Below, piece by piece: positions 26,336-36,960 of a DNA stretch of 64,000 nucleotides. Each line of letters opens with the position of its first letter. The stretch's first letter is position 1. Under the pieces are notes generated by a model that saw only the letters and a list, made by a program, of their open reading frames with translations, ran no database searches and was not told where the DNA came from. Where the stretch lies: the NCBI GenBank assembly GCA_947179485.1, contig OX359245.1, forward strand, positions 32,227,067-32,291,066. Reading direction: 5' to 3'. This stretch comes from Allacma fusca (lineage: Eukaryota > Arthropoda > Collembola > Symphypleona > Sminthuridae). A program made the position numbers and the translations under genes.

Positions 26336-27445
26336 AAATTGAGATACTTACATATGTACATTACTGGCATAAGAACGGATTAAAATTCCATCCTGTTCCG
26401 GGATATAATATAAGGTGCCATAAATATTTATTACTGTTTTTTTTTCTCACATCTTTATTGCTGTTTCTGCGAATCTGATGCCATTCAACTTTCAACAGGT
26501 CTACCAGAAAAGGGGAATGTATACAATGCCCTTTTGTGAAACATTATAAAATACTAAATAGGCAGTAATTCATGATTATCTACAAGGACAGAAATTCTGC
26601 AAAGTCTAGTTGTACCTTCCTTTATAAGAAACCTGTACGCAGCTTACAGTTTAGTATGACGTTTAAAATAGGATGTGCGTTCATTTGCATATATATTGTT
26701 AAGACGGCTTCTGCGTAAATTTGAAACCGAAATTTTATAACAACCGATTAATTTATATATTAATGTATGGGGATTCTCTCTACTTCTTGAACTTCAATCT
26801 TAACTGTATTATTTAAATGACAGCTTTGTTTGAGAAGATCTCACCACTACACCACATAAAAATATCAGGCATCTCTTAAGTTCTCTAATTTATTCCATCC
26901 CCATTATTTAATATTAGCTTTTGTTTACGCTACAGCTAATTATAGTACTTCGTTTAGAGTTTTTGGCCTTGGCCTTCCTAACCTTCTCTAGGAATTTACA
27001 ATTTTACTTGCTCATCAAATAGTATCATTCGTAGACTTTCAAACTGGTTTTCTGTCTTCGTAATTCTCCACATTGAAAAATTTTTGCCTTCCATTTTAAA
27101 ATAGTCATGGAATGAGCTATTAAAAGAGGCTTTTAAGCATACATTCCTTTGTATTCTAATTCAAAGCTTTTGTAAAAACGCGCTGATTTATTATAAAATT
27201 TGAGTAGACAAAAGGGAAAATATGTTTTCATTTTTTTGTAAGAGAATTTTATATATACAGATAGCCCTTTATTATATTTTCCTCCTAATGGCTGCAGATC
27301 TTTAGTAATCGACTAAATTGCAAAAATCCCAAAATAAAATGCTCTCCTCTTTGAAACCGAGACCGCACATAATTATTTTACAAAGACTAAATTGCAAACG
27401 ACAAATTTTTCATTCCCAGTAACACATACAGATTTAAAAGGTTTT
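26336..27445 (+). repeat. Dispersed repeat, copy 3
   Basis: A direct-orientation partner of 23095-24510, about 1.1 kb, lacking the 250-base segment of that copy. The conserved right edge ends with CATTCCCAGTAACACATA. I see no terminal inverted repeats or target duplications, so I cannot say whether it spread by transposition or segmental duplication. Confidence 0.7.
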
Positions 27446-28235
27446 AACTTCATGTCATTTGAATCTTCTGCTTGCACAGTCATTAAAAATATCTTGGCTT
27501 GTATATGCGAAAAAAATTAACATGTTTAGATTCTGACAGTACAAAAAATCAATGGGTGTAGACCATCCAAATTTGGCACTAGTTCTTATAACATAGGCAA
27601 TCACAGCGATGCGCAAGAACTTCATACGAAGTTCTTCAAATTCATATGAAAATATTAGGTCCAGATTATCCATCAAAACTCGCTGTTAAAAATTACTTGA
27701 AAATAATGACAACTATAGCAATATGCAAGAACTCTAAAACCTAGTGCTACAAGCACAAGTTGAAATAGTAGACCCGGACCATTCAAACACACTTTATATA
27801 TGTATACACACTATATACATATAACTTAAAACAAGTGGGACGGACAGACGTCACCCGCATTAATGTCTTCATGATTATACATAAATTACATACAGATGCA
27901 TGTGTTATGCAAGAATAGGTTGCGCTACTTTGAAAAAAATAAAGTGCACCGCCATTTAACATGCACATAAATTATGAAACACAAAATCATAAAACAGGTA
28001 TTGTTTAAAAAAATATTTACGCATTTACTAAAAAGCATTTCAACACCTTCAAGCTTAGTCAATTAATTACAAAAAAATAAATACTATAAATTATTATTCC
28101 TTCCGTGCGTGTCAATGTGATTACACCGCACCCGCCAAATCGTTGTTATTGAAAGCTACTGCAAATACTTGATGTTTGTCTGTAAAAAAAATTTGTTAAA
28201 TTTAGTGCTGAAAGTGTTTATAAAATATAAATAAA
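27446..28235. other. Spacer downstream of the secreted protein gene
   Basis: An AT-rich stretch containing the 3' flank of the minus-strand gene that ends at 28236. A 73-codon open frame on the minus strand near 27500 has no recognisable domain, and I do not support it as a gene. Confidence 0.5.
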
Positions 28236-31050
28236 TTATGCCACATTATGTAAACGTATTTTAATTACATGACTCAATCGGACGCTATTAATGTTCAAAA
28301 AACGAGGCGTCCTGAAATCGAATGGGGATAAATTGATAATATGATGAACACATTTATCAATATTCCTCAGCGCCAAGTCCAAGCCAGGACCAAGTAAGCG
28401 TTCCCAATAGGCCGTGCTTTCTCTTTGTAAAGGCCTTCAAAAAAATCAATTCTTAAATTTTGGCAAAATCGCGTAGTATATTCGATGCAATAGCAATAAG
28501 ATCAATAATGGCATGTGTTGTTTGTAATTCCCGGAAATGCTTACCATCTGAACTTCATTGGGCGGGAGTATAGGTCCAGCATACCCACACCGTATCTCTG
28601 AAAAAGCCTGATATTCCCTTGGAAATTATTGAAACAATTGGCTTTTACGGATTCAAACATTAGCCAAACCACGTCCATAACCGGGTCAAAAATCATATTC
28701 GTTTGAAAACATGCTGTCGAACGGTTGCGGCCATCGTTCACAATGAAACCAAGGCAGAGGGGGTTAGTGGTTTTATTAACGGCTAAAATCTGAAATATAA
28801 TATTAGTTCCTTTTTATTTTATTTTGTTTTACAACCGAATGATACATATTTTGAAACCTTATTTTGTTTTCTTTTTTGCAAACACACAGTTCAAACCTGG
28901 ACTAAAGTTTGCGCTAGTTTGGGGTGGATCTGGCGCTAGAGGTCGCGACATCTGAATTTTTAAACACGAACAGTTCGTTTCTTGGTTTTTCTTATGGAAA
29001 TTAGCATACAAAATTTTATCGAAAACCTTTACTGTCCCAGAAAAAAAAATCAGATGGCGCGACCTCTAGCGCCAGAACCGCCAGATTTGTTCCGGCCCTT
29101 CCACCCCGAAAGGTTCCCTTATAAGATGAGATTAGATTTTTTTCCAGATAAATTTTCTACTTTTAATTTTCTATTTCAAAAGTTTCAGAGACGATTTTGC
29201 TTTTTATAAAATTTTTCAAGACAGTCCCACAACACTATAAGACTCAGAAATTTCAATAGCAACTTTAAGGAACTAAAGAACTGTACCTCTTCCTTACACT
29301 CATCCTGTATATAAGGAGCGGGCCTTGCGCCGTTCAAGCAATTCTGCAGGATCTCCTCGATCCAGCCATACTCAACATTGGAAATGAACGGAGCCCTCTG
29401 AGGGGTAGTCAAGTCATGAAGTTTTTTGAAATTTTTGATGACCATGTCCAGAAACTGAGGTCTTATAACATTTGGCGGACATAACCTGGAAAATATTGCT
29501 TTGGTGGTGTTGAGTAACTTGAACCCATTGATTGGCTCAGTTTCGTTTGTAGTTTTTTTATAAATTGCTTCAGTAATGGTTTGAATGATTAATTTCCGAT
29601 TCTGCATAGCTACAGTGTGGAGTGCACCAGTCACGTCCGCATCCGATATAGTATCATCTCCAACGGGAATGCCTCCGTTCATGGCCGCTGGCTGATTTTT
29701 CGTGTTTTGGTCTTCCGGCTTAAAATCTTCATTTACTTCACAACCCCGCTTCCGATTTTCGTTTTCTGCTACTTGGCACACAGTGGCGTAATTGGCAGGA
29801 GTTACGACCACCCCTGAGTCCCCACCACCTCCAGTGTCCTCACCGGTTGGGGGTGGCCCTTGGAAGTCAAAATAAGGGACAACGTTCCCACTGGAGCTTG
29901 TTAAATTAACGTCTACGCCTCTGCCTTGAACAGCGTTGGCTCTCTTTGAGCCAGTAAGAAGAGAATTTTTGTTGGAGTTACTGTCGCTGAAACTTCTCTT
30001 TTCTTGAGGTAGGGATTGTGGGTCAAGCTCTGACATGTCCTGCTTCGTAATATTTGTAGGTCTCGAATTTACTGGAAAAGAAGGCTGGACATCTTTGGGT
30101 CCAGGCTCCAGGGACTGTATTATCTTCGATTTTATTTTTTCTACACAAATATTCCCAAAAACAAGATAACATTTAAAAATTATTTTCGCAAGTTTTTACT
30201 GTATAGTAAAAGCTGTGCAGAATTTTAAAGGGATTTTACCTGGATTGCTTAAAACTGGGACGTTGAATTGCAAGCCGTCATTCTTTCCTTCAGATTTTAC
30301 GTAAAATTCGTCAAGTGCATTTTCATTGAGGATAACTGCTGGGGTTGGGGCTGGGGTTGGGGCTGGAGTTGGGGCTGGGGTTGTGCTGGTGGATGTAGTG
30401 GTTGAAGTCGTTGTTGTTTTCCCTGTGCACCAATTTTACTTTAAATTTTCATTTAATTTTTTTCCCCTGATTTTATGTTTTTCTTTCTGCCGTTGAAAAT
30501 TTTAATACGGATTTACAATGAGTTGAAAATATTTCCCCGTTTATTTGCACAGTCAATATTTTGTTCATTGTCTTAATCTTTGATAGTAAAAATATTGGTT
30601 ATTTACGTTTCCTATGTTTTTTGCCCTTCTTCCGGCGATTCTTCTTCTTGTGCTTTCGTTTTTGGGGTTTTTGTGTAGTGGTCTCCGGTGCTTTTGCTAG
30701 GAATTACATCAAAATATTTTTGTAATTTTCCTTTAATTTTGTGTACAAAACTTACAAATTTTGATAGGAAATCGTTTGTAAATTAACATTAATTTTTTTT
30801 TTGTTGAAACAAAATTAATGAAGATGATTTAAATAATTTTACTTTGTAGCTCAACGTCCTCCAGTGAGAAAGATTCAGAGTTTGGGCTCACGGGATCTTT
30901 TGGTTTACCGATATTCCGGTAGCGATTGTAGGCTCTGGACAGTTCCAATAAGGTTGGGTTGTTCGAGACCTGGAAAAAGTCATTGGACTCGGTTGTCTCT
31001 GTAAAGAGAACTAGGATCAGTGTAGGGACGAGGATCAGTCCAATCTTCAT
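28236..31050 (-). CDS. Large secreted protein with S/T/P-rich and basic regions, function unknown
   Basis: A six-exon gene predicted to encode 592 residues. The exons are 31050-30843, 30696-30607, 30422-30240, 30140-29287, 28789-28545 and 28434-28236, and phases agree at every junction (1,1,1,0,2). The protein starts with a clear signal peptide (MKIGLILVPTLILVLF). It then has a very basic block in exon 2 (KRKHKKKNRRKKGKKHRKR), a Thr-rich stretch and PAPT repeats in exon 3, and a long hydrophilic region. A C-terminal part of about 250 residues looks globular, with scattered cysteines. I do not recognise a family. If the exon 4 donor (GAG/GTACAG) is not used, exon 4 runs to a stop at 29185 and the last two exons would form a separate fragment. 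The secretion signal and tandem position next to another secreted peptide suggest an extracellular, matrix or secretory role. Confidence 0.6.
28930..29076. repeat. Inverted repeat in an intron
   Basis: CTGGCGCTAGAGGTCGCGAC near 28930 is mirrored near 29055 by GCGCGACCTCTAGCGCCAG, with arms of about 25 bases and a spacer near 95. It lies in the intron between exons 4 and 5 of the secreted protein gene. Its GC content is well above its surroundings. It may be a short foldback insertion. Confidence 0.7.
30343..30391 (-). repeat. 12-bp tandem repeat encoding PAPT
   Basis: GGGGCTGGGGTT-type units are repeated about four times within exon 3 and encode Pro-Ala-Pro-Thr repeats. Such repeats change copy number easily and look like linker or mucin-like sequence. 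Confidence 0.85.
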
Positions 31051-31733
31051 GCTCAAAATATTTTACGTTCAAATAATGGTCAACTTAAAGCGCAGAGAGA
31101 GAGAGAGATCATTCAACGCTCAAAAGTTGCCAGCAGAATCTTGTTGACATTTTGTTTCGAGAACACCAGCATTGAATAAGACACACTTTTACTTTCGTCC
31201 CAATGCAAGGGAAGTTTGAATAAAAGAGAAAACAATCGAGAGTATTTCGATTGTTTGTTTTCTGTGTCACGGAAATATTCTTTGGGGTCGGCCCTTATAC
31301 AAACAATTTACTATTCAGGGGATTATTGACCCCAAATATTTATTACGTTAATTTTGTATATTACTTAAACTTAGGCAGGTGTGTAATTTTTATATGCAAA
31401 ATATTAATGTTTAAAAACTTTCCAATGATTTCATTGCATATGTATATCATTTTCCCTTTAAATGTGAAATATTTGATGCTCAAGGTTTTTACACCATTTG
31501 ATGATTCCCTGTAAGCTCAAATTTTTAATTTAATACTTTGAAGCTCTGGAACATCTGGAAGTCAAATAATTATAAGCAGAGATTTTAATTTTTAAAAATG
31601 CTTATTACAAAATTCACAATAATTTCTTTCAGATATGTATTTATTTTTCACGGCATTTATGAACGTGTTCAAATACTAATTAGATCGTCTATGAAATATA
31701 AGAGAACTGAGGGAACATTTATGTAAAATTATG
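31051..31733. other. Intergenic region between two secreted-protein genes
   Basis: It holds the promoter region of the large secreted protein gene, including a GAGA run at about 31095, and the 3' flank of the small peptide gene. I see no further gene. Confidence 0.5.
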
Positions 31734-32065
31734 TCATTCTATTACTCGTCCCTTTAAACATCGTCCATTTAGTCTTGGCTGGTCACCAGGACATGGCGGT
31801 CCATCTGCTGCTGGAGGTAGTGCATGAATCTGCACACATTTTTGAATGTCTTCCAGAAACGTCTCCCCTTCTTTGCAGGGATTCGACCTGCCAAAGAATT
31901 TGTGAGGGGAAAATATAAAATCCTTTTTTTAGTGAACTTAAATGCAAAAAATAAATCTTACTTGTAATTAGTTGCAATTTGGTCTGCATTCACAATGTAT
32001 CCACTACAGTGAGGAAGTGTATAATAAAGTATCACAATAAGAAATACTGTAGCTTGTCTTTTCAT
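31734..32065 (-). CDS. Small secreted cysteine peptide (85 residues)
   Basis: Two exons, 32065-31962 and 31887-31734, joined by a phase-2 intron (donor GTAAGA, acceptor CAG), give an 85-residue protein. Exon 1 encodes a signal peptide (MKRQATVFLIVILYY, then LPHCSG). Exon 2 encodes the mature part with four cysteines in two similar pairs: CKEGETFLEDIQKC and CPGDQPRLNGRC. The peptide is short because the coding part is split, so simple frame scanning misses it. The gene at 40958-41238 has the same layout and a related C...LNG.C..GR motif. I do not recognise a named family. A defence, chitin-binding-like or signalling peptide are all possible. Confidence rests on the signal peptide, clean splice sites and the second gene. 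Confidence 0.65.
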
Positions 32066-32561
32066 TTTAACACTTTTAAACGCAATAAATACCAGAAAAT
32101 TCTAAAACTCTTCAAATTTGAATGTCTCTGACTATAAGCTATTTACGTCCATGCGAGTATTTACGTATGCATAACTGGCTTGTTGTAATGAATAACGAAA
32201 GAACATATGTAAATGATTTTATTTTTGTACAGGAAACTGGAGTAACTAAACTGGATGTAAGTGTGGCAGATTTTGTGCACTAATGTTTACAGGAAGCACC
32301 CAAATGTGGTTTTATTAGACGATGAGCAAATGCATTAAAATACAGGCTTTGTATCAGGGCAGAACTTTTTATGTGGAATTTCTCTATGTGCATATAGTAC
32401 GAGTAAAAATAATTGGTAACCTAAAGCCGCCTTTGTCGCTTAAATTTTCCTCCTTTACATGCACATGTTTGTATATCAATAGTATACTAGAATTGTGTCG
32501 TTTTTCTTCATTAAGGGGTACGTTTTTTTTCTAAATGATACGCAGCACATACAAGAAACTA
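32066..32561. other. Upstream region of the small peptide gene
   Basis: AT-rich sequence with the probable promoter of the small secreted peptide gene. No other feature is visible before the TA dinucleotide that flanks the next element. Confidence 0.5.
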
Positions 32562-32842
32562 CTGTCAAATCACTCAAAAAGTTTGCATGTCTCGTTATCG
32601 AATGATTTATTACCCACGGCGCCTCCCGTAAAAATTTACCCACCCATACGCGCGAAAATCGTATCGCAATGTTTTTCCATTGCGATAGAAATCTATTGAT
32701 CTAGAAATCCTTTGCTCTCGCAATGGAAAAACATTGCGATATGATTTTCGCGCGTATGGATGAGTCAATTTTTTACGGGAGGCGCCGTGGGTAATAGATC
32801 ATTCGATAACGAGACATGCTAACTTTTTGAGTGATTTGACAG
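32562..32842. mobile_element. Long-palindrome MITE with TA duplication, 281 bp
   Basis: The whole element is one near-perfect palindrome. CTGTCAAATCACTCAAAAAG at the left is mirrored by CTTTTTGAGTGATTTGACAG at the right apart from single-base differences. The complementarity continues almost to the centre near 32700, including CATTGCGATA-type blocks. It is flanked by TA on both sides (32560-32561 and 32843-32844), the mark of Tc1/mariner insertion. It encodes nothing. The arms are nearly identical, which suggests a young or gene-converted copy. Confidence 0.85.
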
Positions 32843-33430
32843 TACACATCGTTTTCCAAATACGGGCTCAAATGCAAAGCGTAAGGCCTCATTTGTAGAA
32901 TTACACGTGTCAGCGGAAATTGAGCTAATTGTAAATAAATGTATGTGCATTTTTAGAGAAAAATACCAAAAATCGTCACTTAGCAGCTATATTGGCCCCA
33001 TCCATCTGGAGTGACAACTGGAAGAGTGACGTAGCTGTGAAAATGTAATGTAGATTCTAAATATTTTAACGAGTTGTGTGTAATTATCACATTTTGTTTA
33101 CGAATTTCCCATTCTTATGGTATCTATCGGAATTTCGAGATATTTACCCGAATTTTAAATACAATTTCCAGAACGTTTTTTAGAATTTTGAAAACATTTT
33201 TAAGCATTTTGGATTGCTGGGAAATCTCCCACTAGCTAACACGGAAACGTGGCTTATTCATAATTTGATTCCCCCAGACCGTAACAACTATTTACATTCC
33301 TTTCTAAAATTTCGGTACATGATCTTAGCAAACTTTTAAGGTCCACATGGTATATACAAACATAATTAACCATGGTTGTAAAATTAGGAGGCAAGATTCA
33401 AAAACTCTGCCTTTTCACAGTCACATAGTT
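32843..33430. other. Spacer, ending in a hAT target duplication
   Basis: No gene is visible. The last eight bases, ACATAGTT (33423-33430), are the left target-site duplication of the 7-kb hAT element. Confidence 0.6.
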
Positions 33431-33746
33431 CACTGCTGCCCGCCGAGTTTTAATTCTATTCTATTCTATTCCGTTTACAACTAAGTCTTGGATATTCAAT
33501 TCCTATTATATTCCACTAATACTTTCGCGAGGCTATTCAAGTCTATTCACATTACAGCGAAATTATAAAATTCCTATTCTATTCCTACCACTGCTGCCCG
33601 CCGAGTTTTAATTCTATTCTATTCTATTCCGTTTACAACTAAGTCTTGGATATTCAATTCCTATTATATTCCACTAATACTTTCGCGAGGCTATTCAAGT
33701 CTATTCACATTACAGCGAAATTATAAAATTCCTATTCTATTCCTAC
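33431..33746. repeat. Tandem duplication of the transposon's left terminus, 2 x 158 bp
   Basis: The first 158 bases of the element, including the TIR, occur twice in a row (from 33431 and from 33589) with essentially no differences. The outer copy abuts the target duplication. The two TIRs could both be cut by the transposase. This looks like a very recent duplication, or an assembly artefact. Confidence 0.85.
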
Positions 33747-34179
33747 TCAAATTCTATTCAACAGGAATTAAAAACCGCGCGCTGCATAAAATAGACTTTC
33801 CTTCATAATCCCAAAACAAGGAATAATAACTTGCTATTGATTTATATGATAATAATATTAAATTCTCATTTAAACGACACAATTATCAATAATAGTGAAA
33901 ATTAATTACAAAATAATATTATTTATAGTAAGCATTTCTATACGAGTTACCTCCGGACAGACTAGTGAATTCAACAGGTTTCTAATTAATTTTATATGTT
34001 CAATATTGACGGTTATTAATATATTAGTAAAATAATTATAATAGTACCGACAATTTTTTGTTACATGGATTTCATTTTTTGATGTAGATTTTTCCAAAAC
34101 TCTAGTGTTTTGAAAAAGTTGCTAGTTGTTTGAAAAAATTATTATTTGAAAAATACAGATTATTTTGTAATTAATTAGA

Positions 34180-35812
34180 ATGTCGAACTTGAACTATTGG
34201 AAACGCAAAGAAAAGGCTATGAAATTTGGAAAGGCAGATCAGAGACCGCAAGATGATGATGCAATGAGACAGTTTCTACTGTACAGAAGACGGAAAAATT
34301 TTAATGTCATTCATCACAACAACCCCAATCGTGAACGAATAAGAAACTGGTTGCCATCAATTCCTGTTCATCTAGCACCTACAAGTTTTCATAAAGGAAT
34401 TAATATGTCAACCCACGAAAGATTCTTTTTTGTCGCAACATCTGAAGACTTCGATGCTATGCTTGATTTATTGTACGATGTTGATGTGTTTGCCCTTGAT
34501 CTCGAATTTAATGATGACCATTCGTATTTAGGTAAATTACATTTTAGCTGTCTTAAATTGTTGAAGTGCCGATTTAACCTAATTAAAATGCTTACCGTTA
34601 TGTGTACTACAAAACACTAGAGTTTTGTAGTAATATATAGTAACTTGCTCTAACATTGTCACTATTTTTTCCAGGAATGATTTGTCTTATTCAAATCAGT
34701 ACGTATCATTGGGATATTTTTATTGACCCCTTTCAACTATTTGAAGAAATTCAAGGGCAATTAAAATTTGTTCTGGAAAGTGAACACTGGACAAAAGTTA
34801 TGCATGGCTGTACTAACGATGTGAGGAATATGCAGCGAGATTTTGGAATTTACATGGTCGGTGTCATCGATACACAAATAATGTATCAAGAATACAAATC
34901 TATTGGCACCGGAACCGTACTCAAATTTGATAAACTTGCTGCAATTGTTTTTCAACCAACGATCTTTCATATTTGAGTACAATCAAAAAAGAGTGTCTAA
35001 CTCTGGCAGATTACAGACAACGACCGCTTCCATTGAAATTAACTATATACGCAAGAGCAGATGTCCATGTCCTTATTCGAATGTATTTTGAAATGAGAAT
35101 TAAAGTAAGTACAATAGTCACCTATTTACACTAGTTCCCTCATCAAAACTCTAGTGTTTTGATATGTAATGAAATAGCGACAATGATTATGACAATTAAG
35201 TTCATACGAAGACTTAAAATGTTGAATTCACTATAATTATTTATCTAGATGACTGATGTCGCATTTTCGATGTGTGTACGTAGGACGAACCAACTTCTGA
35301 TTAAACAAGGCTTGACTTATGAAACTCCAGCTGAAGTTGGAATGGTAACTGATCCACTGGTCACAAACAATAAAATTTACAGCTCACTGACTGACCGGCA
35401 AAGACAGACATTCCAGAGGATTTATCAATGGCGTCAAGACTTGGCCAAACGAATTGATGAAAAACCGGAGTACATTATAAAGTCCGCTGACATTATTAAC
35501 TGTATTGTACATCCCAGAAACCCTGAAGAAATTGCAGTTATAGTTGGCAAGTATTCCGAGTCATACCAGAATCAGTCTGCAACATTCCTCAAACTTGTAA
35601 ATAACTATGAGTACTACGACCAGCTTACCCAAAACATTTGTCACAACTGTTTAATTGCTGGACATTGCGCCTGGGGATGTCTAGAAGATTATAGCAAGGA
35701 AAATCAGCAACGATTTTATGCTGCAAATCCAGCCTCGAAAAATGTAGTAAATCGTCATCGACGGCAACATCGGGATGCAAATCGACGGGCACTTAAGAAC
35801 CAACAGCACTAA
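34180..35812 (+). CDS. Transposon-borne RRP6/EXOSC10-like 3'-5' exonuclease with HRDC and CCHC knuckle
   Basis: Three exons: 34180-34531, 34675-35104 and 35249-35812. Exon 1 ends and exon 2 begins with exonuclease motif I (FALDLEF, then a tyrosine-leucine-glycine/CLIQIST context as in EXOSC10). Exon 2 also holds motif II (HGCTNDVRNMQRDFG) and motif III (YARADVHVL) after LADYRQRPLP. All five DEDDy residues are present. Exon 3 encodes an HRDC-like segment (LTDRQRQTFQRIYQWRQDLA), then a CX2CX4HX4C zinc knuckle (CHNCLIAGHCAWGC) and a basic tail. One problem: exon 2 changes frame near a T-run at 34948-34952, so motif III lies one base out of frame with motif II. This is either a one-base deletion, an assembly error in a homopolymer, or an unusual splice. 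With frame kept the product would be about 448 residues. RRP6 enzymes trim RNA 3' ends in the nucleus; here a role on DNA or RNA of the transposon is only inference. Confidence 0.8.
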
Positions 35813-35814
35813 GA

Positions 35815-36650
35815 TTTGTTAGTGCAGCTGAAATTATGTAGTACTACAATACTCTAGTGTATTGTAGTACTTCGCTGATAATGATTTATTTTCTTTATTT
35901 TGTTAAAATGATTTAATTGACCTATATTCAAGTGAATGCAACTTTTACTTATCTACTAATTCACTTGTGTATCGATAAATCAAAGGTCACCGGCAGGGGT
36001 CGGATTTATGTGGGAAACGGGAAGAATCTTCACAGGGAAACAAATTTTGCAGCAGGGAAATGTTCGAACGGGATTGCAAACAGGGATTTTCAAATCTGTT
36101 GAGGTGTTTTACTGAAAATGATTTGTGTCGACAGGGATTTTTGAATTTGTTGGGGTGTATTACGAAAATTAATTTGTCAGCAGGGACATCATGGCCGGCA
36201 GGGAAAATCAAAAAGTTCTTCCAGAGAGATTTACAAAATCCGACCCCTGGTCACCGGTTAATTTAACCGCGATCTCATTTCATAATAAAAATGTGACTGT
36301 ATGAAATACTTTTTGGAAGTACAGCTGTAATTATGTAATACTACAATACTCTAGTAATTTTTGTATGATGATTTATGCAAAATGAAATAATATTTCGCAA
36401 GTTCAGATGTAATTATGCAGTACTACAAAACTCTAGTGTATTGTAGTACTGCCCTGATAATTATGTAATTATGTAAAATGAAGGAATATTTCGCAAGTTC
36501 AGTTATAATTATGTAGTACTACAAAACTCTAGTGTATTGTAGTACTGCCCTGATAATTATGTATGTAAAATTAAGGAATATTTCGCAAGTTCAGTTATAA
36601 TTATGTAGTACTACAAAACTCTAGTGTATTGTAGTACTACTCTTATAAAT
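35815..36650. repeat. Array of hairpin-containing tandem units between the two transposon genes
   Basis: Five copies of a unit built around TAATTATGTAGTACTACAA followed by the CTCTAGTG core and the mirrored TTGTAGTAC arm occur near 35838, 36333, 36417, 36510 and 36601. The last three form a regular array with a period of about 92 bases, each followed or preceded by TATTTCGCAAGTTCAG. The array is split by a nested MITE. It lies downstream of both convergent genes and may act in 3' end formation or as transposase binding sites. Confidence 0.8.
35994..36249. mobile_element. Nested hAT-type MITE, 256 bp
   Basis: The ends CAGGGGTCGGATTT and AAATCCGACCCCTG are perfect inverted repeats. They are flanked by perfect 8-bp duplications GTCACCGG (35986-35993 and 36250-36257). 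The interior contains several CAGGGA motifs. It has no coding capacity and inserted into the larger hAT element after that element had formed. Confidence 0.92.
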
Positions 36651-36960
36651 TTAACGTATATTTATGTGAAATGAAATTTCTGCATTATCAGTTTACAAAA
36701 AAATCGTTATGACTGTGAAATTGTTTGAAGAAAATATATTTAGACCATTAAATAGTGAAATGTATCCACATACGAAACCAGTATAAAAAGTTATCTTTAT
36801 AATATGATTTATTATTTGAATTTCAAAGAGCAATTTACTTCCAGGATTGATTTTTAAATTGACAGAACAGATGCAACATAGTTATGCAAGAATGCATTAA
36901 AGCTCTAGTGCTTTAATGTATTCTCATAGCTTGGTGGGAAGTTTTACTTACAATTTCACA

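Noticed and set aside
27455..27676. 73-codon minus-strand frame beside repeat copy 3, considered as a receptor exon
   Set aside because: No receptor motif, and its ends lack usable splice sites.
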